From positions 186,001-250,000 of the forward strand of contig CAVUNO010000001.1 in the NCBI GenBank assembly GCA_963742875.1: a stretch of 64,000 nt of DNA, given 5' to 3'. Below are positions 41,560-49,868 of this stretch, piece after piece. The notes beneath the pieces are model-generated. The model did not search any database. It saw nothing but the letters and a program-made list of their open reading frames with translations, and was not told the origin of the DNA. The position numbers and the translations under genes were made by a program. Position 1 is the stretch's first letter; each line of letters starts with the position of its first letter. The DNA is from Bog-532 sp963742875 (GTDB lineage Bacteria; Actinomycetota; Actinomycetes; Streptosporangiales; Streptosporangiaceae).

Positions 41560-44500
41560 TCAGGCGCGGGGCTTCTCCCGCATCTCGTACGTCTCAATGA
41601 CGTCCTCGACCTTGATGTCGTTGTAGCCGATGCCGATACCGCACTCGTAGCCCTCGCGGACCTCGGTAGCGTCCTCCTTGAAGCGGCGGAGCGAATCCAC
41701 GGTGAGGTTGTCCGACACGACCACGCCGTCCCGGACCAGGCGCGCCTTGCTGCCGCGGTGGATCATGCCCGACCGCACCAGGCAGCCGGCCACGTTGCCG
41801 ATCCGCGGCACCCGGAACACCTCGCGGATCTCCGCAGTGCCGAGCTGGGCCTCCTCGAACTCCGGCTTGAGCATGCCCTTGAGTGCGGCTTCCACCTCGT
41901 CGATCGCCTGGTAGATGACCGAGTAGTAGCGGATGTCCACACCCTCGCGCTGGGCCAGCTCACCCGCCCGGCCCGCAGGCCGGACGTTGAAGCCGATGAT
42001 CACCGCGTCGGAGGCGATGGCCAGGTTGACATCGTCCTGGGTGATCGCACCGACGCCGCGGCCGATCACGCGCAGGCCGACCTCTTCGCCGACATCGATC
42101 TTGAGCAGCGCATCCTCCAGGGCCTCCACCGAACCGGAGACGTCACCCTTGATGATGAGCAGCAGCTCTTCGCGCTCGCCGGCCTTGAGCGCCGAATCGA
42201 GGTCCTCGAGCGTGACGCGCCGCCGCCGCTGGGCGAACTGGGCACTGCGCTCGCGGGCCTCGCGGCGTTCGGCGATTTGCCGGGCCATCCGGTCGTCGGA
42301 GACCACCAGGAAGTTGTCGCCCGCGCCCGGGACGGCGGTCAGGCCAAGGACCTGCACCGGCCGGGACGGCGGCGCCTCGTTCACCTGGTCACCGTTCTCG
42401 TCCAGCATGGCCCGCACGCGGCCGAAAGCCTCACCGCAGACGATCGAGTCGCCGACGTGCAGCGTGCCGCGCTGAACCAGCACGGTCGCCACCGGGCCGC
42501 GGCCCTTGTCCAGGTGCGCCTCGATCGCAACGCCCTGCCCGTCCTGCGCCGGGTTGGCCCGCAGGTCCAGCGAGGCGTCGGCGGTCAGGATGATCGCTTC
42601 GAGCAGCCCGGTGAGCCCGATTCCCTTGGTCGCCGACACGTCCACGAACTGGGTGTCGCCGCCGAACTCCTCGGCCACGAGACCGTACTCGGTGAGCTGC
42701 GCCCGGACCCGTGACGGGTCGGCGCCCTCCTTGTCCACCTTGTTCACGGCCACCACGATGGGCACGCCCGCCGCCTGCGCGTGGTTCAGTGCCTCCGTGG
42801 TCTGCGGCTTCACGCCATCGTCCGCCGCCACGACGAGGACCACCAGGTCGGTGGTCTCGGCGCCGCGGGCACGCATGGCGGTGAACGCCTCGTGGCCGGG
42901 GGTGTCGATGAAGGTGATCTTCCGCTCGGTACTGTCGACCTCGGCGGTCACCTGGTAGGCGCCGATGTGCTGGGTGATGCCACCGGCCTCGCGCGCCACC
43001 ATGTTGGTGTGCCGGATCGCGTCCAGCAGCTTGGTCTTGCCGTGATCGACGTGACCCATCACGGTCACCACCGGCGGCCGGGCTACCAGGTCGGCGTCGC
43101 CGCCCTCGTCCTCGCCGAACTCGATGTCGAACGACTCCAGCAGCTCCCGGTCCTCTTCCTCCGGGGAGACCACCTGGATGTTGTAGTTGAGCTCAGCCCC
43201 GAGCAGCTGCAGCGTCTCGTCGTTGACCGACTGGGTCGCGGTCACCATCTCACCGAGGTGGAACATGACCTGAACCAGTGAGGCCGGGTTGGCCCCGATC
43301 TTGTCGGCGAAGTCGCTGAGCGACGCACCTCGCGACAGCCGGATGACCTGCCCGTTGCCGCGCGGAACCTGCACGCCGCCGATCGACGGGGCCTGCATGT
43401 TGTCGAACTCTTGGCGCCGCTGCTTCTTCGACTTCCGGCCGCGGGAAGGACGGCCACCGGGACGCCCGAAGGCTCCCTGCGTGCCGCTACGGCCACGGCC
43501 GCCGCCACCGGGACGAGCCGGAGCGCCCACACCGGGCCGCGCACCGCCGCCCGCGCCGGCTCCGCCGCCACCGGGACGGCCCGCACCACCGGGACGGCCG
43601 CCGCCACCGGGACGGGCACCTGCACCCGCACCAGGGCCACCACGGCCACCCGCGGGCGCGCCACGGCCACCCGGGCCACCACGGCCCGGGCCAGACGCGG
43701 CCGGGCGGGACGGCATGTTCATCGGGCTCGGCCGGGGACCACCCGGACGAGGGCCACCGTCACCGGGAGCGCCCGCACCGCCGGGGCGGCCCTGGCCACG
43801 CCCGGGACCAGGCCGCGGGCCGCCGGCCGGGGCTCCCGGCCGTCCGGCCGGGGCGCCCGGGCCGTGACCCTGCTGGCCCGCGGGCGCAGGACCGCTGCGT
43901 GGCGGCGTTGCGCCCATGCCGGTCGGCGTGGAGCTGAACGGATTGTTACCCGGCCGGGGGCCGGGACGCTGGGAACCGCGGCCAGGCGGCGCCGGGCGCG
44001 GGCTGCCGCCCGGGCGGGTCGCGCCGTGCTGGCCTCCCTGCTGACCGCCGGACTGGCCACCGCGGCCGCCCTGCGGGCTCTGCGGGACCTGCGGCACGGG
44101 CCGGGGCGCCGGTCGCGGCGCACTGGGGGCACCGGTACCGCCCTGGGGTGCCGTGGTCTCGGCCCTGCCCTGGCTGGGGCGGGACGTACCGGGCACCTGC
44201 GGAACGGGCCGCGGCGTCGCCGGGCGTGCAGGCGCCGGGGCCGGGGCCGCTGCGGCACGCGGAGATTCGGTATGGTCGCCGGGCACGGCACCGCCGGCCG
44301 ACGGCGTACCGCCCGCAGGCGTCGCCGGGCCAGCCGGACTCGCCGGGCCAGCCGGACTCGCCGGGCCAGCCGGACTCGCCGGGCCAGCCGGACTCGCCGC
44401 AGGCCTCGCCGGACTCGCAGGACCGGTGGCCGCGGGTGCGGCCGGCCCCGATGCGGCTACCGGCTCCGCTGCGCCGGCCGCGGTGGGCTGCGGCGCACCC

Positions 44501-44778
44501 GGGCGGCCTGCGCCCCGGTTCCCCTGCCCGTTACCGGACGATGGCGCGCCAGGCCGGCCTGCACGCGGCGCGGCTGAGCCGCCGGCGGCGCGCCCGGCGC
44601 CCTGTGCCTGCTTGCCCCCTTCGGGGCCAAAAGCTTCTTTGAGCCTGCGCACGACCGGCGCCTCGATCGTCGAGGACGCCGAACGTACGAACTCGCCCAT
44701 TTCCTGGAGCTTGACCATCACGGTCTTGCTCTCAACACCGAACTCTTTCGCGAGTTCGTAAACCCGGACCTTCGCCAC
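41560..44778 (-). CDS. infB: Translation initiation factor IF-2
   Basis: A 1072-residue IF-2, the GTPase that places initiator tRNA on the ribosome. The N-terminal IF2N domain (MAKVRVYELAKEFGVESKTV) is followed by about 400 residues of Pro/Gly/Ala/Arg low-complexity, much longer than in most bacteria. Then come the second IF2N (GQVIRLSRGASLSDFADKIG), the G domain with VMGHVDHGKTKLLD near residue 573, DTPGHEAF and NKVDK, and domains II to IV to residue 1072 ending DVIETYEMREKPRA. GTG start at 44778 behind GAGGAGC. A hairpin (44794-44811) lies just upstream of the ribosome site. Confidence 0.97.
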   Translation of the reverse strand: MAKVRVYELAKEFGVESKTVMVKLQEMGEFVRSASSTIEAPVVRRLKEAFGPEGGKQAQGAGRAAGGSAAPRAGRPGAPSSGNGQGNRGAGRPGAPQPTAAGAAEPVAASGPAAPAATGPASPARPAASPAGPASPAGPASPAGPASPAGPATPAGGTPSAGGAVPGDHTESPRAAAAPAPAPARPATPRPVPQVPGTSRPSQGRAETTAPQGGTGAPSAPRPAPRPVPQVPQSPQGGRGGQSGGQQGGQHGATRPGGSPRPAPPGRGSQRPGPRPGNNPFSSTPTGMGATPPRSGPAPAGQQGHGPGAPAGRPGAPAGGPRPGPGRGQGRPGGAGAPGDGGPRPGGPRPSPMNMPSRPAASGPGRGGPGGRGAPAGGRGGPGAGAGARPGGGGRPGGAGRPGGGGAGAGGGARPGVGAPARPGGGGRGRSGTQGAFGRPGGRPSRGRKSKKQRRQEFDNMQAPSIGGVQVPRGNGQVIRLSRGASLSDFADKIGANPASLVQVMFHLGEMVTATQSVNDETLQLLGAELNYNIQVVSPEEEDRELLESFDIEFGEDEGGDADLVARPPVVTVMGHVDHGKTKLLDAIRHTNMVAREAGGITQHIGAYQVTAEVDSTERKITFIDTPGHEAFTAMRARGAETTDLVVLVVAADDGVKPQTTEALNHAQAAGVPIVVAVNKVDKEGADPSRVRAQLTEYGLVAEEFGGDTQFVDVSATKGIGLTGLLEAIILTADASLDLRANPAQDGQGVAIEAHLDKGRGPVATVLVQRGTLHVGDSIVCGEAFGRVRAMLDENGDQVNEAPPSRPVQVLGLTAVPGAGDNFLVVSDDRMARQIAERREARERSAQFAQRRRRVTLEDLDSALKAGEREELLLIIKGDVSGSVEALEDALLKIDVGEEVGLRVIGRGVGAITQDDVNLAIASDAVIIGFNVRPAGRAGELAQREGVDIRYYSVIYQAIDEVEAALKGMLKPEFEEAQLGTAEIREVFRVPRIGNVAGCLVRSGMIHRGSKARLVRDGVVVSDNLTVDSLRRFKEDATEVREGYECGIGIGYNDIKVEDVIETYEMREKPRA
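44323..44400 (-). repeat. 18-bp coding repeat in the IF-2 linker
   Basis: Four and a half head-to-tail units of CGCCGGGCCAGCCGGACT encode consecutive Gly-Pro-Ala-Ser-Pro-Ala hexads in the linker between the IF-2 N-terminal subdomain and the rest. Units are identical, which indicates recent slippage; frame is kept. Confidence 0.88.
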
Positions 44779-44793
44779 TACGCTCCTCTACCC

Positions 44794-44818
44794 GGCCCGG
44801 ACTACCGGGCCTTTTTTT
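44794..44818 (+). terminator. Intrinsic terminator on the strand opposite infB
   Basis: GGCCCGG, loop ACTA, CCGGGCC and then seven T (44812-44818) form a textbook rho-independent terminator on the plus strand. All genes around it are on the minus strand, so it would stop antisense transcription leaving infB. In the minus direction the same stem sits 13 nt ahead of the infB ribosome site. The remaining 270 bp up to ylxR contain no gene. Confidence 0.7.
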
Positions 44819-45087
44819 ACCTCGGACTATCGCGCCAGTCCGGGGCAGAGCGTGCTCCGGGCTGACGTCAGCCTGTGGTGTTCATCGCCTTGTGCTCATC
44901 GAGCGCTCATCGCTGTCTCGACCTGCTTTCCCGACAGGTTGCCGTTCTTGCCTTTCACTTTGCCCGGTTCGCCGGGCTACGTCGAACCGGAGGACGTGAC
45001 GCTCCTGGAAACGTCCAGAACCAGTGCGGCTCTGGCCACCCGCCCCTTATGCTATGCCGAGCAAGGGCGGGCCTCCAGGGTGCCGCT

Positions 45088-45417
45088 TTACCGATTCTTG
45101 AGAATCTCGCGGGCCGGGGCCCGAGACGTACTCGCGGGCTGGCTCCCGAGATACTCACTCACCTCTGCGGCGCCGAGCGGTCCCCCCGCGCGCAAGGCAC
45201 GCGTGAACGCCCGCCGACGCTGCGCAAGCTCCAAACATTCCTGGCTGCGGTGCAGATATGCACCACGGCCAGGCAAGCGCGCCCCGGGGTCGGGAACGAG
45301 GCGGTCCCCGGCGGCCACGAGGCGGAGCAAGCCGGACTTGGCCGCACATTCCCGGCAGCCCACGCACGTACGCACCGGAGGCGCGCTACGCGCGGCCCGC
45401 CCGGATGGACTGGCCAT
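45088..45417 (-). CDS. YlxR (DUF448) RNA-binding protein
   Basis: A 109-residue protein with the YlxR core: RTCVGCRECAAKSGLLRLVA, RLPGRGAYLHRSQECLELAQ and RRRAFTRALR. YlxR is a small nucleic-acid-binding protein nearly always between nusA and infB; proposed roles include RNase P or transcription modulation. I choose ATG 45417, 13 bases after the nusA stop. A longer frame to 45609 overlaps nusA and is unlikely. A 309-bp spacer follows before infB. Confidence 0.9.
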   Translation of the reverse strand: MASPSGRAARSAPPVRTCVGCRECAAKSGLLRLVAAGDRLVPDPGARLPGRGAYLHRSQECLELAQRRRAFTRALRAGGPLGAAEVSEYLGSQPASTSRAPAREILKNR

Positions 45418-45430
45418 TCCGCTTCTCACT

Positions 45431-46514
45431 CTACCGCGCCGGGGCGTCCGCGGCGCCGTGCTCCCCGACCGCGCCAGGGGTTCCGGGCGCACCGGACTCG
45501 CCGGAAGCTCTGGGCCCGCTCTCGCCTCCAGGCCCACCGGGCCCATCGGGCTGGGCATCGGATCTGATGTCGATGCGCCAGCCGGTGAGGCGGGCGGCGA
45601 GCCGGGCATTCTGGCCCTCCTTCCCGATGGCCAGCGAGAGCTGGTAGTCGGGGACGATGACCTGCGCGACGCGGGCGTCGGGGTCGATCACGTGTACGGC
45701 TGTCACCCGGGCCGGTGATAGGGCATTAGCCACAAAACAAGCTGGATCATCGGAATAATCCACGATGTCAATCTTCTCGCCGTGCAGCTCGGCCATGACG
45801 TTCCGGACGCGGCTGCCCATCGGGCCGATGCAGGCCCCCTTGGGGTTGATCCCGGGCTGGTTGGACCGGACCGCGATCTTGGTGCGGTGGCCGGCCTTCA
45901 CGCGCGATCGCGACGATCTCCACGGCGCCGCTGGCGATCTCCGGGACCTCGAGCGCGAACAGCTTCTTGACCAGGTTGCGGTGGGTGCGCGAGAGCGTCA
46001 CGGAGGGCCCGCGGTGTCCTTTGCGCACGTGCAGCACGTAGCACCGGATCCGCTCGCCGTGCAGGTAGCGCTCGCCGGGAACCTGTTCCGCGGGCGGGAG
46101 CACGGCCTCGATCTTGCCTAGGTCGACCAGGACCGAGCGCGGGTCCTTGCCCTGCTGGATGACCCCGGCGACGATGTCCCCTTCGCGGCCCGCGTACTCC
46201 CCGAAGGTCATCTCGTCCTCGACATCACGAAGACGCTGCAAGATCACCTGGCGCGCCGTGGTGGCGGCGATCCGGCCGAATCCGTCCGGTGTGTCGTCGT
46301 ACTCCCGGGCCACGGCGCCGTCCGGGGCCGCCTCGGTCGCCCACACGGTCACGTGCCCGGTCTTCCGGTCTACCTGAACACGCGCCGCCTGCGCGGCGCC
46401 CTCGGTGCGGTGGTAGGCGACGAGCAATGCGTCCTCGATGGCCTTCACCGAGGTGTCCATCGAGATGTCTTTCTCACTCTCCAGCATCCGCAGTGCGCTG
46501 AGGTCAATGTCCAT
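45431..46514 (-). CDS. nusA: Transcription termination/antitermination factor NusA (one-base frameshift)
   Basis: NusA binds RNA polymerase and modulates pausing and termination. From ATG 46514 it shows the N-terminal domain (SEKDISMDTSVKAIEDALLV, RDVEDEMTFGEYAGREGDIV) and S1 (RIRCYVLHVRKGHRGPSVTL, SRTHRNLVKKLFALEVPEI). An extra base (CC at 45895-45896) then shifts the frame after VAIARE; deleting it gives AGHRTKIAVRSNQPGINPKG, the start of KH1. KH2 follows with VPDYQLSLAIGKEGQNARLA ending WRIDIRSD. The corrected length is about 360 residues. The start overlaps the rimP end by 11 bp. Confidence 0.93.
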
Positions 46515-47316
46515 CGGGCTCTGCTCCCGGTCCCCGTGATTCCGGCCCCCGGTCTTCCGGTGACGTCCCCGTGCCCGGCGCATCCCCCGGCCGGTCGAAT
46601 TCGATCTGGACCACGCCGGCACCCACGGCCGCGTACCCGAACCGGCGCTGTTCTCCGTTGATCTCCAGGGTGACCCCACCCGCGTCGGCGGCCAGCACCC
46701 GGCCTTGAGCGGTACCGCCCGCCGCGGCCCCGGACTTGCCGTGACCGGACTTGCCCTGGCCCGCGCCGGGCTTTCCCGCGCCCGTGCCCGCGGTCGCCTT
46801 GCCGTGACCGGCAGCCGACTTCGCCTGGCCGGCCCCGGCCGTCAGGGGGACGCGGACCAGGCGGCCCACCGCCCGCTGCCAGTGGCGCGGCTCCGTGAGC
46901 GGTCGGTCCACCCCCGGGGAGGAGACCTCCAGGGTGTAGGGCATGTCGCCCATGACGTCCGAGGCGTCAAGCTTGACCGAAAGTTCCCGGCTGGCCAGCG
47001 CGGCGTCGTCCAGGCTCACCCCGCCGTCGCTGTCCACCACCATGCGGAGGAGCCGGCGCCGCCCGGCCGTCGTCACCCTGACCGATTCCAGGTCCATCCC
47101 GAGTGCCTGAACGACGGGCTCCGCGACCCTGATGATCTTCTCGGTGTCGGGTGCCACAGCCGGTGCCGTCTCGCGGCCGCCCGGCGCGGCGGGGCCGGAG
47201 GCGCTGTCCGTGGCCGGGTCGCCGCGCTTGGCGGACGTCTTGCCCGGCTTCCGGGCCGTAGAACGTCCGGCCGCGCGCCCGGGACGCGCCGGAACGTGAC
47301 GGGACCCACCTTGCAT
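46504..47316 (-). CDS. rimP: Ribosome maturation factor RimP with long insertions
   Basis: RimP assists 30S maturation. The fold is recognisable in IIRVAEPVVQALGMDLESVR, LLRMVVDSDGGVSLDDAALA, YTLEVSSPGVDRPLTEPRHW, then LVRVPL and after a gap VTLEINGEQRRFGYAAVGAG. Two features are unusual: a basic/Ala N-terminal extension of about 50 residues, and a roughly 45-residue Gly/Lys/Ala-rich insert (GHGKATAGTGAGKPGAGQGK) between the two C-terminal strands. ATG 47316 follows AAGGAGG. Total 270 residues, against a usual 150-180. First gene of the rimP-nusA-ylxR-infB run. Confidence 0.93.
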   Translation of the reverse strand: MQGGSRHVPARPGRAAGRSTARKPGKTSAKRGDPATDSASGPAAPGGRETAPAVAPDTEKIIRVAEPVVQALGMDLESVRVTTAGRRRLLRMVVDSDGGVSLDDAALASRELSVKLDASDVMGDMPYTLEVSSPGVDRPLTEPRHWQRAVGRLVRVPLTAGAGQAKSAAGHGKATAGTGAGKPGAGQGKSGHGKSGAAAGGTAQGRVLAADAGGVTLEINGEQRRFGYAAVGAGVVQIEFDRPGDAPGTGTSPEDRGPESRGPGAEPDGH

Positions 47317-47524
47317 CACGGCCTCCTTCACGTCCATGACCTGCACTGTTCCGTTGTGCGATCTAGCCTATCCGCAGCCGGCCAGATCGGCTGCCTTTCA
47401 TTGTCGCGGCGGTTTGCGATGCGGTCACCGCATCATGGCATCCTTATGCCCGCAGGGTGAGGCACACGTGGGCGGCCGCGCGCGGCCAGGCAGCTGGCTG
47501 GACGGCCGGAGAGGGTACCGGACA

Positions 47525-48055
47525 GTGACGGAAGGGCGCGCGGCTGCGCGAACGTTCTCGCGGCGCCGCGTACTCGCCGTATCCACGATGATGCTGCCGG
47601 TCGCCGCCACCGCGTCCTGCGGCGCGCCCGATCTCCTCGCGCCGCCACCGGGGCCGTCGCCCAGCGTGCGCACGCTGGGCGACTCGATCACCGCCGAGCA
47701 GTCTCTGGTGGACGGATACCACCGGGTCCTGGCCGCGTTCCCGGCGCTGACCGCCATGCTGCAACCGTTCCTCACCCAGCACGACCAGCACCTGGCCGAG
47801 CTGAAAAGCCGGTTGATCATCCCACCGCACGTCAAGGCGACCCCGCTGCCCGCATCGTCGGCGCCTGCGCGGCCGCCCGCGTCCGCCCGCGCCGCTGTCA
47901 CCATGCTCGGCGATGCCGAGCGCTCCGCTGCTGGCGCGCAGCTGCGCCGGCTCGCCACGGCCACTCCCTCGCTGGCCCAGCTGCTGGCCAGCATCGCGGC
48001 GTCCGAGGCGACGCACGCCGTGGCGCTGTCCGCGCTGAATCCGGGGGGCGGCTGA
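47525..48055 (+). CDS. Secreted Tat/lipoprotein-like protein of ferritin-like pair
   Basis: A 176-residue protein with a twin-arginine signal (TFSRRRVLAVSTMMLPVA) and a possible lipobox TASCGAP, so it is exported and perhaps lipid-anchored. The mature part is mainly helical (TAEQSLVDGYHRVLAAFPAL, FLTQHDQHLAELKSRL, SLAQLLASIAASEATHAVAL) with His and Glu spacing like a ferritin-like fold. The GTG start at 47525 is used. It overlaps the next, ferritin-like DUF4439-type gene by one base, and the pair is commonly found next to rimP in actinobacteria. Function unknown. Confidence 0.75.
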   Translation: MTEGRAAARTFSRRRVLAVSTMMLPVAATASCGAPDLLAPPPGPSPSVRTLGDSITAEQSLVDGYHRVLAAFPALTAMLQPFLTQHDQHLAELKSRLIIPPHVKATPLPASSAPARPPASARAAVTMLGDAERSAAGAQLRRLATATPSLAQLLASIAASEATHAVALSALNPGGG

Positions 48056-48522
48056 TGGCGGCGAGCGCACCGGGCCGCAAGGATGCGGCCGGCTCCGCGG
48101 ACATCGGGGCACTGCAGTCGGTGCTAGCGGCCGAGAACGCGGCTATCTACGGCTACGGCCTGGCCGGCGCGCAGCTCACCGGCAGCCTGCTCAGTGCCGC
48201 GCAGCAGGACTGGACCGCGCACCGGGTAGCCCGGGCGACCCTGTCGGCCATGATCACGGAGCGCGGGGCGACGCCCGGGGCCGCGGCGGTCGCCTACCGG
48301 CCACCCTTCCCGGTGAACAGCGCGGGCGCGGCCATGTCGCTGGCGGCGGCGCTGGAGGACGGTGTGGTCCGGGCCTATCTGGGTATGGTCGCCCTCGAGG
48401 ATCAGGCGCTGCGGACCTTCGGCGCCCAGGGGACGCAGGCGGCGGCCATCCGCGCCGCATCCTGGCGGGGCAGCACGACTGCGTTCCCCGGCCTGCCGGC
48501 CAGCGCGGTGAAATCCGGCTAG
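48055..48522 (+). CDS. DUF4439-type ferritin-like protein
   Basis: A 155-residue four-helix protein matching the DUF4439 ferritin-like group: ALQSVLAAENAAIYGYGLAG with the Glu and Tyr typical of helix 1, then WTAHRVARATLSAMITERGA, the internal YRPPFPV and AAALEDGVVRAYLGMVALED. It starts with ATG at 48055 inside the TGATG overlap with the preceding gene, implying coupled translation. No signal peptide. Whether it binds iron is uncertain, as the full ligand set is not evident. Confidence 0.82.
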   Translation: MAASAPGRKDAAGSADIGALQSVLAAENAAIYGYGLAGAQLTGSLLSAAQQDWTAHRVARATLSAMITERGATPGAAAVAYRPPFPVNSAGAAMSLAAALEDGVVRAYLGMVALEDQALRTFGAQGTQAAAIRAASWRGSTTAFPGLPASAVKSG

Positions 48523-48563
48523 CCGAACGGGCTGGGACGATTACCGCCGTCCCGAGCCCAGCG

Positions 48564-48878
48564 CTATCCGGCGGACGGGTGGCTGGCGAGGACGCGAACG
48601 ATCGCGGTGGCCGCCGAGCCCAGGTCTTCGGTCGCGGAGATGCGCTCCGCCCACGACCACCAGAACCACCAGGTGCCGTCGCTGCCGCAGCCGGCGTAGA
48701 TGTGCTCTTCGAGCGCGCGGGCCTCGGGATTGACCACGTGCAAGCTGGGAACCCGGCCGGGTGGCAGCACCATCCGGACCTGCATGCCACGCCGGGCCAG
48801 TTCCTCGCCCAGTTTCTCGAGGTGCTCAAGCTGTTCCTCGCTCGCCTCGCGCATCCGCTGAGCTTCGACCGTCATCAT
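48564..48878 (-). CDS. Small hypothetical protein, 104 residues
   Basis: The first of two adjacent ATGs at 48878 follows AGGAGTGACGG. The protein has a charged N-terminal helix (VEAQRMREASEEQLEHLEKL, GEELARRGMQVRMVLPP), then VPSLHVVNPEARALEEHIYA, GTWWFWWSWAERISATEDLG and a final helix ending SHPSAG. The Trp-rich strand plus closing helix recalls small actinomycete proteins that follow HTH genes, but I cannot name a family. It is convergent with the ferritin-like gene, 41 bp apart. Confidence 0.7.
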   Translation of the reverse strand: MMTVEAQRMREASEEQLEHLEKLGEELARRGMQVRMVLPPGRVPSLHVVNPEARALEEHIYAGCGSDGTWWFWWSWAERISATEDLGSAATAIVRVLASHPSAG

Positions 48879-49071
48879 TCCGTCACTCCTGGTGTACAAG
48901 TTGCTGCTGGGCGTGTCAGCGCATTCCAGAATGCCGCCGCCACGTAGCAGCTGCAACGCAGATGGGGAAATTCGCGGAACTTCCAGCCAGCCAGCGGATT
49001 CCCGCCGCAGTGCGCGCCACCGCCGACGGTGCGTTCCTTACTCGGATCAGCGAATCGGGCCGGGGAGCGGT

Positions 49072-49730
49072 TCAGGAAAGGCGGGTGACGGTGTGGTGAG
49101 CGGGCGCGGCGGTTCGGGGTGCGCCAGGCGGGCTCGGGGGGCCGGCCAGGAACCGCTCGTCTTCGAAGGCGGTCAGCTCCCCGCCGGAGAAGCCGAACCG
49201 CCTCCGCAGCGCGAGGCCCATCGGCTGGGACCGGCTGGCGCGGTAGAAGGGTAGAAGGGTCTGGACACCGGGGCCCGCCAGTCGATGACCACGGGATGAC
49301 CGCCGGGGTCGTGCACGTGACGCCGGCCGATGTGGAAGGTCTCCCCGCGCGGCAGGCCCGTGCCGCTCCGTTCGTCACCGTGGACCCACCCGCCGGGGCC
49401 GGTCTTCCCGCCGGGGCGGACCTGCGCGTCAGCGCTGACCTGCCCGTCCGGGCCGGACGGCGCGTCGGCGCGATAGTCGAGCCGGCCGAAGAACAGCGGC
49501 GTTTCGGGCAGGTCCTTGAGGGCCTCGGCCCGGTGATACAGCCCGGCCTTAAGGTACTCCTCGGAGACAGGGTTGCCGCCCAGAGCCTTGAGCGACAGCA
49601 CGTCCTCGCGCATGAGGTGGAGGAACTCGCGGGACTGGAGCAGGTGGGCGCGTTCGGCGGTGAGAACGTCGGCAGCAGGGGCGTGGCCGGTATGGGGCGG
49701 TTCCCCGTCCGCCTGGCTGACCGCGGGCAT
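49072..49730 (-). pseudogene. N-terminal remnant of a HelD/UvrD-like helicase
   Basis: The ATG at 49730 follows AAGGAG. The protein resembles the N-terminal coiled coil and 1A-proximal part of actinobacterial HelD-type helicases (EFLHLMREDVLSLKALGGNP, TPLFFGRLDYR, GETFHIGRRHVHDPGGHPVV, IDWRAPVSRPFY). An 8-bp tandem duplication (GTAGAAGG twice, 49243-49258) then shifts the frame. In the other frame the homology continues RASRSQPMGLALRRRFGFSG, GELTAFEDERFLAG, and stops at 49072. The ATP-binding Walker A and all later helicase motifs are missing, so about three quarters of the gene is deleted. In intact relatives this protein rescues RNA polymerase or gives rifamycin tolerance. Confidence 0.8.
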
Positions 49731-49868
49731 GACGGAACTCCTTCGGGGTGCGGGTGAGCGCAAGGAGCGAGAACGTACCAGCAATGTCCCGGCCGGTCAC
49801 CTGATTTTTCTGGGGCCTCCATGCGTCACCGCGGCCGGCGCCGAACTGGCCGCGCTGAGCGGCGGACC

